Shown: piece by piece, positions 34,358 to 44,074 of the stretch | Position numbering within the stretch: position 1 is the first letter of the stretch | Layout: each line of letters begins with the position of its first letter | From: Lachnospiraceae bacterium | Lineage (GTDB): Bacteria; Bacillota; Clostridia; Lachnospirales; Lachnospiraceae | Length of the DNA stretch: 50,271 bases | Assembly (NCBI GenBank): GCA_024698145.1 | Contig: JAILRO010000014.1 | Location: 72,356-122,626, forward strand | Direction of reading: 5' to 3' | Translations under genes and position numbers: made by a program | Notes under the pieces: generated by a model | Databases searched by the model: none | The model's input: the letters and a program-made list of their open reading frames with translations, nothing else | Told to the model about the DNA's origin: nothing

Positions 34358-35615
34358 AATAACTGATTCACAATTGGTCTTCGCTTTGGGAACAGTTGCC
34401 AATATATCTGTATTAAATATTTTTGGGAATACTTTGTATATTTATTTATCATATGGTATTTTGCTATTTTTACTATTGCGGAGAAAACAAATATCGTTTT
34501 CTAAAAACTTTTATAGTCTGTATTTAGCATCGATAATTATAGGTTGTGTGTTATGTCAGGTAAATTCAAACTTTGAAAATGGGTGGAAAACAAGATCTGT
34601 TATAGTAAGTATTAATATGATTGTGACATATTTATTATTTGGATTTATTTTTAAGTCAGATGAATTAAAAGAGAAGCTTTTTCAAGGAGTATATCTTGGA
34701 TGTTTAATAAACTTGGGCTGGTGTTATTTACAAATTGTTTTGTATAATTTGATGGGAACTGACATAAATCTGATAGTGTTCAATTTTCCTTCACAAATTA
34801 AGAATGGCAAATTGGTTTACTCTGCTTTAGTTACCCATGCTGGAATATTGGTTCCGGTTTTAGTTATCGGTTTTTTGGTTTCAGACTTGAATATACTTAA
34901 AGTTTTGTTCTGTATTGCAGCAGTTATGACCAGAAATGCGACCTGTATGATAGCAATGGCAGTTTGTGTCTTTTTTTATGTCGTAATAGTTTCAAAAAAT
35001 GGTATAAGAGGAATTGGTAAAAAGAAAGTGGTATACATTTGTTTGACACTTATCGTAGCTATTGCTTTTGTGCTTATTTTATGGGATAAATTTAATTTGG
35101 CATGGTCTTTTCGGAATGTCACTGAACGCATATATAGTTTGACGGTTCTTAGAAAAGTGACGAGTGGAAGCGATGCGACGCATCTTAGATATTTGACAAG
35201 TTTCCCGATGATAGCAAGTCGTCTAGCTCCGATTAATTTTATGTTTGGGTCTGGCATGGGGACATCTGGTTATTATATGTCGCATTATTTTGGACAATAT
35301 ATTGATAAAATATGGGTTGTTGAATGCGATGTTATAGACATCTTTTATTCTGTCGGTCTGATTGGCGCCTTTATTTTTTATGCCAGTATGGCATATATAT
35401 TTTTCAAGGGATACAAAATTAATAAAAGATATTCTGTTTTTTCATTGACTATAACAATAGCTGGTTTCTTTTATAATTTTCAGATGCCTTGGCTGTATTT
35501 AATTGAATTTATTATGCTTTGGTCGGTAAAAAATAATGTGGATTGCTGGGGGTTCTTTAAATTATACAGTGAGGGAAAAAATGACTACAAAAAGAGTACT
35601 TGTGATTCTTATTAA
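34347..35615 (+). CDS. wzy: Wzy-type EPS polymerase
   Basis: A 422-residue protein made almost entirely of hydrophobic segments (about 10-12) with a large loop around residues 250-315 (TERIYSLTVLRKVTSGSDAT, then a GSGMGTSGYYMSHYFG segment). This is the shape of O-antigen/EPS polymerases, which join repeat units on the outer membrane face of the plasma membrane. Sequence conservation in this family is too low to name the linkage. It overlaps both neighbours in the operon. Confidence 0.8.
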   Translation: MKIRITDSQLVFALGTVANISVLNIFGNTLYIYLSYGILLFLLLRRKQISFSKNFYSLYLASIIIGCVLCQVNSNFENGWKTRSVIVSINMIVTYLLFGFIFKSDELKEKLFQGVYLGCLINLGWCYLQIVLYNLMGTDINLIVFNFPSQIKNGKLVYSALVTHAGILVPVLVIGFLVSDLNILKVLFCIAAVMTRNATCMIAMAVCVFFYVVIVSKNGIRGIGKKKVVYICLTLIVAIAFVLILWDKFNLAWSFRNVTERIYSLTVLRKVTSGSDATHLRYLTSFPMIASRLAPINFMFGSGMGTSGYYMSHYFGQYIDKIWVVECDVIDIFYSVGLIGAFIFYASMAYIFFKGYKINKRYSVFSLTITIAGFFYNFQMPWLYLIEFIMLWSVKNNVDCWGFFKLYSEGKNDYKKSTCDSY

Positions 35616-36459
35616 TTATAATTCGACAGATCATACAGTTGAGTGTTTGGGTTCTATATTTAAGAATAAAACAAGAGATGTCGATGTCATTATCATAGAT
35701 AATGCGTCCATTTTGACTGAACGTGAAAAATTAAGAAAAATAGATACTGGAGAGTGTAAAATTGTTTATTTAGATGACAATTTGGGTTTTTCGGGTGGCA
35801 ACAACGTTGGGATAAAATATGCATTGGATAACAACTATGATGGGGTGTTGCTATTAAATAATGATACAATTGTTGCTGGAAATTTTTTCTGGGAATTAAA
35901 TAAGTCTATAAATGAGCATAAGGAGTCTATACTAACGTTTCAAATTCGAAATTATTATAAATCGAATGAAATATTATATGATGGCGGTAAGGTTGTTTTT
36001 TGGAAAGGTGCAGTTAAGATTTTAGGTGTTGGGAAAACTGCCACAAATGAAAAAAAAGATAAAAAAATCACGTTTGCACATGGCTGTTGCATGTATATTC
36101 CGAGAGAAATAATTATAAATGTTGGATTTATGCCAGAAGACTATTTTCTATATTTTGAAGATACGGCATATTCTGTCGAGGCTATAAAAAAAGGATATAA
36201 TATTTGGTATTCTAATAAAACAAATATTTGGCACAAGGAATGTGTTTCTACTGGACTTTTTTCGAATAATTATCAATATTATTTCTGCAGAAATAGGTTA
36301 CTATTCACGAAAAAATATGTACCTTGGTACTTAAAGCCGATAGCGTACACATATACATTTGCATTCGCAATGCGAAAAATCATAGAAAGGAAATTTATAG
36401 TTGCTAATTGTCATGAGGCATTGAGAGATTTTGTCAAGGGCAAGGTAGGGAAAAAATAA
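35581..36459 (+). CDS. GT2-family glycosyltransferase
   Basis: A 292-residue GT-A enzyme. Motifs are VILINYNSTDHTVECLGSI, VIIIDNAS, the block NLGFSGGNNVGIKYAL and the DxD-like LLLNNDT, then PEDYFLYFEDTAYSVEA as acceptor motif. This is the rhamnosyltransferase-like (WcaE/RfbF) subgroup. Start ATG 35581 fits an AGGGA site and overlaps the wzy 3' end by 35 bp; the frame back to 35536 adds non-conserved residues. Confidence 0.9.
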   Translation: MTTKRVLVILINYNSTDHTVECLGSIFKNKTRDVDVIIIDNASILTEREKLRKIDTGECKIVYLDDNLGFSGGNNVGIKYALDNNYDGVLLLNNDTIVAGNFFWELNKSINEHKESILTFQIRNYYKSNEILYDGGKVVFWKGAVKILGVGKTATNEKKDKKITFAHGCCMYIPREIIINVGFMPEDYFLYFEDTAYSVEAIKKGYNIWYSNKTNIWHKECVSTGLFSNNYQYYFCRNRLLFTKKYVPWYLKPIAYTYTFAFAMRKIIERKFIVANCHEALRDFVKGKVGKK

Positions 36460-36470
36460 AAAGAAAGGGA

Positions 36471-36509
36471 ATGTGGTATGGTTTACCCAATCACTTTTGG
36501 GGAAGATGA
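36471..36509 (+). CDS. Possible 12-residue leader peptide
   Basis: A tiny open frame MWYGLPNHFWGR lies after a good AAGAAAGGGA site and its TGA stop overlaps the ATG of the pyruvyltransferase gene (ATGA). It may only couple translation to that gene, whose own GGGGAAG site is too close to its start. Whether the peptide itself matters is unknown. Confidence 0.35.
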   Translation: MWYGLPNHFWGR

Positions 36510-37663
36510 GAATATTAATACTAGGAATAGAAATAAGTTCACCTAATAAAGGATGCTCTGCGTTAGGATATTCATTAATTACTGTTTTAAGTAGGTTGGT
36601 AAGGAATCAGCAAGACTGTAAGATTTGTATTGCTGCTAGAAATAGCAATATCCCGTATGATTTTGATGGAAGAGGTTTTGAAATTTCAACAATTGAAATA
36701 CGTAATAAAGACCCGAGATTTTATTTTAGATTAGGAAAATTAATTAATAAAGCAGATGTTGTTTTTGATTTCACTGAAGGGGATAGTTTTACTGAACTGT
36801 ATGGTATTAAGAGATTTGTACAAACTAGCATGATGAAGCAAATGGTTTTGAATCGGCACAAGCCATTGGTGCTTGGACCACAGACATATGGACCGGTTTA
36901 TCATAAATATGCAAAAATATGGATGAAAAGCATAATAAAAAACGCAGAAGCTGTTTTTTCTAGAGACAAGATGTCAATAGACTTTTTGAAAGGGGTGTTG
37001 ACAAGAGATTATGTGTTGACTAATGATATTGCATTCGAATTGCCGTATCGTGTACGAAATGAACGAAAAAATGATAAAAAGATTATTGGGATAAATCCTT
37101 CAGGGCTACTGTGGAGTGGAGGTTACTTTGGTGGAAACCAGTTTGGGTTGACTATGGATTATAAGAAATATATTTGTGAAGTTATAGAATTCTTATTAAG
37201 AAAAAAAGATATTGAAATACACCTGATTTCACATGTCATTCTTGACGATATGGAAAATCCCGAATCCGATAATAAGGTATGTGATTTTTTGAAAACGAAA
37301 TATCCTAACACAATTATTGCTCCGTTATTTGATTCACCTGTTCAGGCCAAGAATTATATATCCGAGATGGATGTTTTTATAGGTTCGAGAATGCATGCAA
37401 CAATAGCGAGTTTTTCGACAGGTGTTCCGACAATTCCTGTATCATATAGTAGGAAGTTTGAAGGTTTGTATGATAGTCTGAATTATCCATATGTTATTTC
37501 TGCCACAACATTGGACACGAATGAGGCAATAAAACTGACAAAAAAATATCTTTCCTGCACAGAAGAACTCGAAGAAGCAATTTGTAAAAGCAGGATAGTT
37601 GTAGATGAAAAAAGGAAAATATTGTACGAATCGCTAGAAACTATAATAAGAAGATATGAATGA
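36506..37663 (+). CDS. Polysaccharide pyruvyltransferase family protein
   Basis: A 385-residue GT-B-like enzyme (PS_pyruv_trans). The N-terminus MRILILGIEISSPNKGCSAL, the middle PLVLGPQTYGPVYHKYAK and the C-terminal VFIGSRMHATIASFSTGVP are typical. It transfers pyruvate from PEP to form a ketal on a sugar, adding charge to the polymer. ATG 36506 gives the canonical start; a GTG at 36473 would be 11 residues longer. It lies in the middle of the EPS operon. Confidence 0.87.
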   Translation: MRILILGIEISSPNKGCSALGYSLITVLSRLVRNQQDCKICIAARNSNIPYDFDGRGFEISTIEIRNKDPRFYFRLGKLINKADVVFDFTEGDSFTELYGIKRFVQTSMMKQMVLNRHKPLVLGPQTYGPVYHKYAKIWMKSIIKNAEAVFSRDKMSIDFLKGVLTRDYVLTNDIAFELPYRVRNERKNDKKIIGINPSGLLWSGGYFGGNQFGLTMDYKKYICEVIEFLLRKKDIEIHLISHVILDDMENPESDNKVCDFLKTKYPNTIIAPLFDSPVQAKNYISEMDVFIGSRMHATIASFSTGVPTIPVSYSRKFEGLYDSLNYPYVISATTLDTNEAIKLTKKYLSCTEELEEAICKSRIVVDEKRKILYESLETIIRRYE

Positions 37664-37678
37664 AAAGAGTGTGATGGT

Positions 37679-38320
37679 GTGATTTCAAGTTTATATAAAA
37701 TTTTGCCATACGGTTTTAAAAAGTACCTTTTGAAATTAATAATAAAATTCGAAAAAGGTGAATGCTTTTCAGTGACAATTCGAAAAATCTTCAAAGAGCA
37801 GTATGGTATAGAAATAGGTATAGCTACATATGGTTGTTTTGATGTAGATAGGGTTGCAAGAAATATAAAAATAGGTAATTATTGTTCGTTTGCACAGGGG
37901 GCTGTAATTGTGCCAAGAAGAGAACATCCTTTGCATTATTGTTCTACGCATCCATTTTTTTTTAATTCTGTATATGGTTGGGTAAAAAAATCTCCGATTC
38001 CTAATGAAGAATTGGTAATAGGAAATGATGTATGGATTGGGCAGAATGCAGTGATAAGTAGTAAGTGCGGTTCAGTAGGAAATGGCGCAATAATTGGTGC
38101 ATGTAGTTTTGTTAACAAGGATGTACCACCGTATGCGGTTGTTGCCGGTGTTCCTGCGCGTGTTATTGGTTATCGTTTTGATTCAGAAACAATAAAACTG
38201 TTAGAAAGTTCAAAATGGTTTGAATTGTCGCCTAACAAACTCAAGAAATATGTTCATTTGGCTGATAATCCAAAGGAGTTTGCTCTAGCGATAAAAGAGA
38301 GTGAGAATACGGATGAGTAA
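37679..38320 (+). CDS. CatB-like acyltransferase (left-handed beta-helix)
   Basis: A 213-residue hexapeptide-repeat protein of the xenobiotic/CatB-related O-acetyltransferase group. Repeats appear as NIKIGNYCSFAQGAVIV, LVIGNDVWIGQNAVI and GNGAIIGACSFVNKDV, with the C-terminal signature VVAGVPARVIG. The active-site His lies in REHPLHY. It starts at GTG 37679 with a weak ribosome site and overlaps the next gene by 8 bp. It probably acetylates an EPS sugar. Confidence 0.87.
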   Translation: MISSLYKILPYGFKKYLLKLIIKFEKGECFSVTIRKIFKEQYGIEIGIATYGCFDVDRVARNIKIGNYCSFAQGAVIVPRREHPLHYCSTHPFFFNSVYGWVKKSPIPNEELVIGNDVWIGQNAVISSKCGSVGNGAIIGACSFVNKDVPPYAVVAGVPARVIGYRFDSETIKLLESSKWFELSPNKLKKYVHLADNPKEFALAIKESENTDE

Positions 38321-39329
38321 TAATATAATTGATTCTGCACAAATCGTAAAGAATATTGAGGATATGAGGTGTTATGGGGCATATTCGCTTGACGACGAAA
38401 TTAGAAATGCCAGTACGTCGGGTGGGATTTTTTCGTGTTTGGCACAAGCGGTGTTGCTGCAAAATGGATATGTTTGTGGCGCTGCTTATAATGCGAAAAA
38501 TGAAGTTGAACATATTATCATTTCTAATATTAATGATTTAGAGTTGTTGAGACGTTCCAAATATGTACAAAGTAGAATTGGCAATTGCTACATAGATATA
38601 AAAAGAATTTTGGATAATGGAGATTTGCTACTTTTTTCTGGCGCACCGTGTCAGGTGAGTGGGCTAAATTTGTTTCTTGGAAAAAACTATGAGAATTTGC
38701 TTACAGTTGATTTTATTTGTTGCGGAATGCCATCACCAAAGGCTTTTCGAAAGTACATTGACTATTTGGCTGATAAATATAAATCAGCAGTTGAGTCTGT
38801 GTGGTTCAAAAATAAAACGAACGGCTGGCATAACTTGGGAACAAAAGTTGAGTTTGAAAATGGTAGTACGTATTTTAGACAAGGTAACAGAGACTATTTT
38901 ATGTCTGATTACATTTTTGATAGTTTGACAGTGCGTGAAAGTTGTACGGTATGTCAATTTAAACATATTCCGCACGATAGTGATATTACAATGGGTGATT
39001 TTTGGGGAATAGAAGATATACATTCAGAATTTGATGATGATAAAGGCATATCAGCGGTAATAATTAATTCTAAAAAAGGACGAGATGCGTTTGAAGCAAT
39101 TAGGGATGGTATCTTTTGTTTTGAAACAAATATAAATGATATAGCAAAAAAAAATTTTACACTCTATCAATCCATACCATATAATTATAAACAAAAGAGT
39201 TTTTTTGAAGAGTTAGAGATTAAGCGATTTGATAAGGTGTCACGAAAATATGGGTCGTATAGAGGAATAAGAAAAACAATAATAGATATGAAACACTATA
39301 TGAGGATTATTATTAGGAGGTTAATTTAG
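38313..39329 (+). CDS. FrhB-like (coenzyme F420 hydrogenase beta C-terminal) protein without ferredoxin part
   Basis: A 338-residue EPS-locus FrhB/FdhB_C family protein. Blocks are YSLDDEIRNASTSGGIFSCL, SGAPCQVSGLNLFLG, DFICCGMPSPKAFRKYI and SCTVCQFKHIPHDSDITMGDFWGI, the last carrying Cys and Asp positions of the family. Members often begin with a two-cluster ferredoxin segment; here the protein starts directly at the catalytic-type region. Its redox substrate in EPS synthesis is unknown. ATG 38313 overlaps the preceding stop. An orphan ferredoxin module with the missing architecture lies at 43239-43448. Confidence 0.82.
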   Translation: MSNNIIDSAQIVKNIEDMRCYGAYSLDDEIRNASTSGGIFSCLAQAVLLQNGYVCGAAYNAKNEVEHIIISNINDLELLRRSKYVQSRIGNCYIDIKRILDNGDLLLFSGAPCQVSGLNLFLGKNYENLLTVDFICCGMPSPKAFRKYIDYLADKYKSAVESVWFKNKTNGWHNLGTKVEFENGSTYFRQGNRDYFMSDYIFDSLTVRESCTVCQFKHIPHDSDITMGDFWGIEDIHSEFDDDKGISAVIINSKKGRDAFEAIRDGIFCFETNINDIAKKNFTLYQSIPYNYKQKSFFEELEIKRFDKVSRKYGSYRGIRKTIIDMKHYMRIIIRRLI

Positions 39330-39330
39330 A

Positions 39331-40194
39331 ATGCCCAAAGTAAGTAATATAAAGGCTGTGACGAGAAAAATATTAGAGTGCACAAAATCTGTAAACGTTT
39401 CGTTTAATAATGTAAATCTAGCAACTAATGAATTAATGAAAAAAAAAGTTTGCCTTGTGACTGGTGCAAGTAGAGGAATCGGAAAGGCTGTTGCTAAAGA
39501 ATTATTGAATTGTGGTGCAACTGTTGTAGGAATCGCAAGAGATGAAAGTAAATTGAAAGCGTGCTCAAAAGAATTTTCGACGGACAGATTTCATTTTTTT
39601 GCATGCGATTTAAGTGATGTTGAAAATATATCCCAATATATAGATGAAATCAGGAGTATGATCTCATATCAATTCATAGATGTGCTAATAAATTGTGCAG
39701 GAGTAAAAAATGGAAATGATGAGCGTTTTTTTGATTATACTCATGAGGATTTTGATGATGTTTTGGGAGTTAATATAAAAGCTCCTTTTTTTTGGTCGCA
39801 AGCAATAGCAAAGCAGATGATAGAGAATGGGATTAGAGGTCATATTGTCAATGTAGCTTCAATTAAGGGGTTTATTGGAGAAGCCTCACCATATGGCATT
39901 TCAAAATGGGGATGCGTTTGCTTGACAAAAGGCTTGGGACGATTATTGGGCAACAAAGGAATTGTTGTTAATGGTGTGGCTCCTGGTGGAACAGCTACGG
40001 ATATGGCGCCATATAAGGAGGGAGATTCTTTAGCGCATTTGACAACACCTAGTTTAAGACTATCATTACCTGAAGAAATTGCCAAAATCATTGTTTTTTT
40101 GGCTAGTGATTTGGGTAATAGTATAGTAGGTGAAGTGATTATTGCAGACGGCGGGCAAGTGACTCAATATGGGCCATCAAGAAATTTGATTTAA
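39331..40194 (+). CDS. Short-chain dehydrogenase/reductase
   Basis: A 287-residue Rossmann-fold SDR. The cofactor motif is TGASRGIGKAV near residues 44-54, NCAG at about 120, and the catalytic YGISK at about 189-193. The end IVGEVIIADGGQ is classic. Residues 1-35 precede the fold and are unusual; a second ATG at residue 36 (MKKKVCLV) would give the standard length. The upstream start is preferred because AGGAGG lies 10 nt before it. It probably reduces or oxidises a sugar intermediate. Confidence 0.87.
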   Translation: MPKVSNIKAVTRKILECTKSVNVSFNNVNLATNELMKKKVCLVTGASRGIGKAVAKELLNCGATVVGIARDESKLKACSKEFSTDRFHFFACDLSDVENISQYIDEIRSMISYQFIDVLINCAGVKNGNDERFFDYTHEDFDDVLGVNIKAPFFWSQAIAKQMIENGIRGHIVNVASIKGFIGEASPYGISKWGCVCLTKGLGRLLGNKGIVVNGVAPGGTATDMAPYKEGDSLAHLTTPSLRLSLPEEIAKIIVFLASDLGNSIVGEVIIADGGQVTQYGPSRNLI

Positions 40195-40211
40195 AAAAGA
40201 GAACTTTAAGA

Positions 40212-41663
40212 ATGAAAGAAAAATCATTAGTAAAAAATTCAATTTACAATGTTGTTTATAAATTTGTAAATGTGATATATCCATTGATTACGACAATGTA
40301 TATTTCGCACATCTTTTTGGCGGACGGTGTTGGTAAAATAGCCTCTATGCAGAATATAGTACAATATTTTGTAATGTTTGCTTCTTTAGGTATTCCAAGC
40401 TATGGCATAAGGGAAATAGCGAAAGTTAGAAATAATCCCGAAGAGTTGAATGGCATTTACTCGGAGTTGCTGTTGATAAATGCAGTGGCAACTACAGCGT
40501 GTATAGTTGCATTTTATTCTATGGTTTTTTGTTTTGATTATTTTGAAACGAATAGATCCTATTATTGTGTTTTGGGATTGAATATAGTTCTTAATTATTT
40601 AAATATTGATTGGCTGTTTCAAGGAATTGAAGAGTATTACTACATTACAAAACGAAATATTATAGTAAAACTTACACTTCTGATTCTTATTTTTGTTTGT
40701 ATTCGTGATAAGGACGATTTGTTTTTATATCTTTTATTAATAGTGTTTGCTACGGCTGGAAATTATATATTTAATTTATATTACTCATTAAAACTTGGTA
40801 TACGCGGAAGATTTTTAAAATGTTCCGTAAAAAATCATATAAAACCTATTGTTTATTTATTGTGCATAACTATTTCTGTTGAATTATACACTATGATAGA
40901 CACGACGATGATGACTTTTATGTGCGATGCTAAATGTATTGGATATTATAGTAGTTCAATAAAAATGATAAAGATGATTGTCACAGTTGTCACGGCTGTT
41001 AGCGGAGTATTGTTGCCGAGATTAAGTTATTATCTTAAATGTAATGATTTTGAAAGTTGTAAGAGGCTGCTTACAAAGGCAAATAATGTATTATTTGTTC
41101 TTGTGATTCCGAGTGTTGGTGGAATATTTTGTATTGCGGATGATTTGATTCTTATTATTTTGGGTGAGTCCTTTCTACCTGCGGCACTCACAATGAAATT
41201 GCTTTCAATATTAATAATCATTATTGGATTAAGCAATCTTTTTACTTCTCAAATATTGATGACGTATGGCGCAGAAAAAAAAATAATGTTCTGCACTATT
41301 TTAGGCGCTGTGGTTAATGTAGTAATGAATATAATATTGATACCAGTACTAGAGCAAAATGGTGCTGCTATAGCTTCGGTTATTGGCGAATTTATAGTGA
41401 TGACCATGGCGTTTCTTTGCTCTAGAAAATATATAAAATATAAGGTTGATGTTAGTTCGCTTATTAAGGAAATAGTGGGGACAGTAGTGATGGTACTAGT
41501 TATTAGGGAGATAAATGGTGCAGGTATACAGGTTCTTTTTAGATTGTTTCTAGAATTGATAATAGGAGTTACGGTTTATTTTACGACATGTTTTCTATTG
41601 AGGAACATGGTTGTAATTGACATGTTGGTGTCCTTTTTAAAAATAAATAAACAAGGGGAATAG
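40212..41663 (+). CDS. wzx: Wzx-type EPS flippase
   Basis: A 483-residue MOP-superfamily transporter with about 12-14 hydrophobic helices. It starts KNSIYNVVYKFVNVIYPLIT, typical of Wzx, and has PSYGIREIAKVRNNPEEL and NIDWLFQGIEEYYYIT blocks. It flips the undecaprenyl-PP-linked repeat unit across the membrane for Wzy. It is intact, unlike the second flippase remnant at 43570-44022. Confidence 0.9.
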   Translation: MKEKSLVKNSIYNVVYKFVNVIYPLITTMYISHIFLADGVGKIASMQNIVQYFVMFASLGIPSYGIREIAKVRNNPEELNGIYSELLLINAVATTACIVAFYSMVFCFDYFETNRSYYCVLGLNIVLNYLNIDWLFQGIEEYYYITKRNIIVKLTLLILIFVCIRDKDDLFLYLLLIVFATAGNYIFNLYYSLKLGIRGRFLKCSVKNHIKPIVYLLCITISVELYTMIDTTMMTFMCDAKCIGYYSSSIKMIKMIVTVVTAVSGVLLPRLSYYLKCNDFESCKRLLTKANNVLFVLVIPSVGGIFCIADDLILIILGESFLPAALTMKLLSILIIIIGLSNLFTSQILMTYGAEKKIMFCTILGAVVNVVMNIILIPVLEQNGAAIASVIGEFIVMTMAFLCSRKYIKYKVDVSSLIKEIVGTVVMVLVIREINGAGIQVLFRLFLELIIGVTVYFTTCFLLRNMVVIDMLVSFLKINKQGE

Positions 41664-41665
41664 TT

Positions 41666-42616
41666 ATGGGAAAGTATCTTGTGATTACCGAACAAAAGAA
41701 TAATTATTTTTTTCCGTATATCAATAGTTCAAACATAGTCGTTGAAAAAGCATATAAAACTGAAAAAAAAGTATCTGTGTTTATGATGAAGTTTTTAAGG
41801 AAGTTCGGCTTGGATTTTTCGAAATATGTTACTTCATTTAATACGGGTGAAATGGTTGATGGCGTAGTTTATTTTGATATATCGTGTGATTACAGAAACC
41901 TTCCATATGTAAAGGGAAATAATAAAGATGTACGTTTATTTATATGGAATAAAGTGGACGATTTTTTGGGAAGATTAAAAAAAGAAAATGCAAGTGCAGA
42001 TATGGAATATGTAAAAAATTGCTTTGATAGAGTTTATTCATTTGATATTGAAGATTGCAAAAAATATGATTTAGAATATTATCCGCCAGTTTATTCATTT
42101 GAGGTTCCGACAAAAAGCGGTGACAAAAAATATGATGTTGTTTTTTTAGGAGCGGAAAAAGGGAGATTATCACAATTAGAAGAAATATATAGTATGATTA
42201 ATTGCTATGGGTATGTTCAAAAATATCATATTTTTAAAAATGACGCACCTATAATTGATTCTGAGGGGTTTAATTTGACGTCAAAAAGGGTGTTTTATAA
42301 TGATTATTTGGGTTGGGTAGCGAAAAGTAAGGCGATACTTGATATACCTCAAAATGGGCAAGAGGGCTTTACGATTCGAGTGCTTGAGTCTATTTTTTTG
42401 CAAAAAAAATTGATTACAACATGCAAAAGAATAAAAAACTGTAAAATTTACAATGAAAATAATATTTTTATCATTGGCGAGGATGACGAAAACAAATTTA
42501 GGGATTTCATGATGAGCCCGTATGTACCATTGGATGGAGAAGTTCTTTCGTGTTATTCTTTCGATAATTGGGTTCATAATATGTTTTCAGATATAAAAAT
42601 AGAAGAGGGGATATGA
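41666..42616 (+). CDS. Putative EPS glycosyltransferase
   Basis: A 316-residue protein that I can place only by features. It starts 2 bp after wzx. The C-terminal half has a Rossmann-like KKYDVVFLGAEKGRLSQLEE and a GT-B donor-site-like segment AKSKAILDIPQNGQEGFTIR followed by VLESIFLQKKLIT, as in capsular glycosyltransferases. No signal peptide or membrane helix. Most likely a cytosolic sugar transferase of the operon. Confidence 0.6.
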   Translation: MGKYLVITEQKNNYFFPYINSSNIVVEKAYKTEKKVSVFMMKFLRKFGLDFSKYVTSFNTGEMVDGVVYFDISCDYRNLPYVKGNNKDVRLFIWNKVDDFLGRLKKENASADMEYVKNCFDRVYSFDIEDCKKYDLEYYPPVYSFEVPTKSGDKKYDVVFLGAEKGRLSQLEEIYSMINCYGYVQKYHIFKNDAPIIDSEGFNLTSKRVFYNDYLGWVAKSKAILDIPQNGQEGFTIRVLESIFLQKKLITTCKRIKNCKIYNENNIFIIGEDDENKFRDFMMSPYVPLDGEVLSCYSFDNWVHNMFSDIKIEEGI

Positions 42617-42622
42617 TATTAA

Positions 42623-43261
42623 TTGTTTGGAAAAGTGTTAAACTATATTCGCAATAGAAGCACAATATATTCTTTTCGAAAAAAATATGGCAAGGGGATT
42701 TCTTCTAGAATAGTGTTAAAGAATTCTCAATTTATTAAGCTTGGAGATAATTGTAATATTGGAGAAAACTCATATTTATTATGTTGGTCAGAATATAATA
42801 ATACAAAGATTTTTCCTAGTATTGTAATAGGAAACAACCTACATGCCACTAGATCTTTGACTATACAATGTTGTGGAAATATTAGAATAGGGGAAGATGT
42901 GTTGATAGCTAGTAATGTTTTTATATGTGATTATAATCATGGGATTGAAAATGATGGATTTCTGGGTGTTTATTTAGATAATCCTCTCGCAATTGGGGAA
43001 GTTGTTATTGGAAATAATGTTTGGATAGGACAAAATGCAATAGTTTTATCAAATGTACATATAGGTGATAATGCAATTATTGCAGCAGGGAGCGTTGTTA
43101 CTCGTGATGTGCATACAAATGAAATGGTTGCTGGTAATCCGGCAAAAGTAATAAAAAAATATTCACCGTCAAAAAAAGGCTGGATTACTATAGGTAATTT
43201 AGAGAACAATAATACAAATAAGAGTAAAGGTGACAATTGTGGGGAAAATTTCGCTGTTTGA
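42623..43261 (+). CDS. Hexapeptide-repeat acyltransferase (WbbJ/LbH type)
   Basis: A 212-residue left-handed beta-helix acyltransferase. Repeats include [51 protein letters not shown] and [27 protein letters not shown] holds the active-site His; [13 protein letters not shown] is the family end. TTG 42623 is the likely start after an AGAGGGG site. A tail of about 25 residues rich in Asn and Lys overlaps the following ferredoxin frame, suggesting the end of the gene was disturbed. Confidence 0.83.
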   Translation: MFGKVLNYIRNRSTIYSFRKKYGKGISSRIVLKNSQFIKLGDNCNIGENSYLLCWSEYNNTKIFPSIVIGNNLHATRSLTIQCCGNIRIGEDVLIASNVFICDYNHGIENDGFLGVYLDNPLAIGEVVIGNNVWIGQNAIVLSNVHIGDNAIIAAGSVVTRDVHTNEMVAGNPAKVIKKYSPSKKGWITIGNLENNNTNKSKGDNCGENFAV

Positions 43262-43448
43262 AAAAAAAGAGGATTGTTGTGGTTGTTATGCATGTTATTC
43301 TATATGCCCATGTAATGCGATTATCATGTGCGCTGATGACTTTGGATTTGAGTATCCGAATATTGACAGCAGAAAATGTGTTGAATGTGAAAAGTGTATA
43401 AAAGTTTGTCCTATAAAAAATCAAAGGAAATCAAATATGATTAGTTGA
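43239..43448 (+). CDS. Orphan two-cluster ferredoxin module, truncated FrhB-type protein
   Basis: A 69-residue protein consisting only of two [4Fe-4S] motifs: [16 protein letters not shown] and [12 protein letters not shown]. This is the N-terminal portion normally fused to the FrhB-like part of EPS-locus proteins; translation stops just after it and only debris follows. It is either a remnant or a stand-alone partner for the ferredoxin-less FrhB-like protein at 38313-39329. GTG 43239 follows AAAGGTGA; GTG 43230 is an alternative. Confidence 0.65.
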   Translation: MGKISLFEKKEDCCGCYACYSICPCNAIIMCADDFGFEYPNIDSRKCVECEKCIKVCPIKNQRKSNMIS

Positions 43449-43569
43449 AAATGGTTGGAGAATAGGTGCCTGCCACTATGAACAATTTTTAATAATGTAG
43501 AATGGTAATGTATTTTTTGAGAAAACGCTAGGAGTGGATACACGTGAATAACAATTTATTTTACAATCC

Positions 43570-44022
43570 AATTGAGCTCGAAAAATTTTGGTGCTATAGG
43601 AATTATCTTTTTGGGAATGTTTGCTTGTGCTGAAGAGGTTGGAATCTATTCACCAATTAATAATATTCCCAATATCATGATTATGATTTTGTTCTTTGTG
43701 TAGTAAAGATTTTGTTTATTATGTATTTGGACAGGGTTATGTAAAAAAATATTGGAGTATTCCGTTATTGATTTGGGTTGTTGTAGCAATTTATAATAAT
43801 TTTATGGGAATACAAACTTTATTGGCAAGTGGGCATGATAAAGAGTATAGTAAGTGTTTTCAGGGGGATGTGGCTACTATTTTTTTCAATTTTACATTGA
43901 TATATTTTTTTTAAGGTGATGGTGCATGTATTGCGCCACTTGTATCGGAAATTGTATTATGCATTTTGCTTAAGATGGAAGTGTCAAAACTCGTATGTGA
44001 TTGCAGTGAAAAAATAAGTTGA
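43570..44022 (+). pseudogene. Broken second Wzx flippase
   Basis: Pieces of a MOP flippase are readable in two frames. The frame around 43584-43703 gives FGAIGIIFLGMFACAEEVG. After an apparent internal deletion the frame from 43696 gives FGQGYVKKYWSIPLLIWVVV and QTLLASGHDKEYSKCFQ. An in-frame TAA at 43912-43914 interrupts it, and the frame continues as GDGACIAPLVSEIVLCILLK. The missing middle, the frame change and the stop make it non-functional. It is debris of another EPS cluster. The gap before it (43449-43569) shows nothing recognisable. Confidence 0.75.
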
Positions 44023-44074
44023 TTGTCAACTGATAGGATAGGTACAGTTACTTTGAACAAAATGAAAGGATAGT

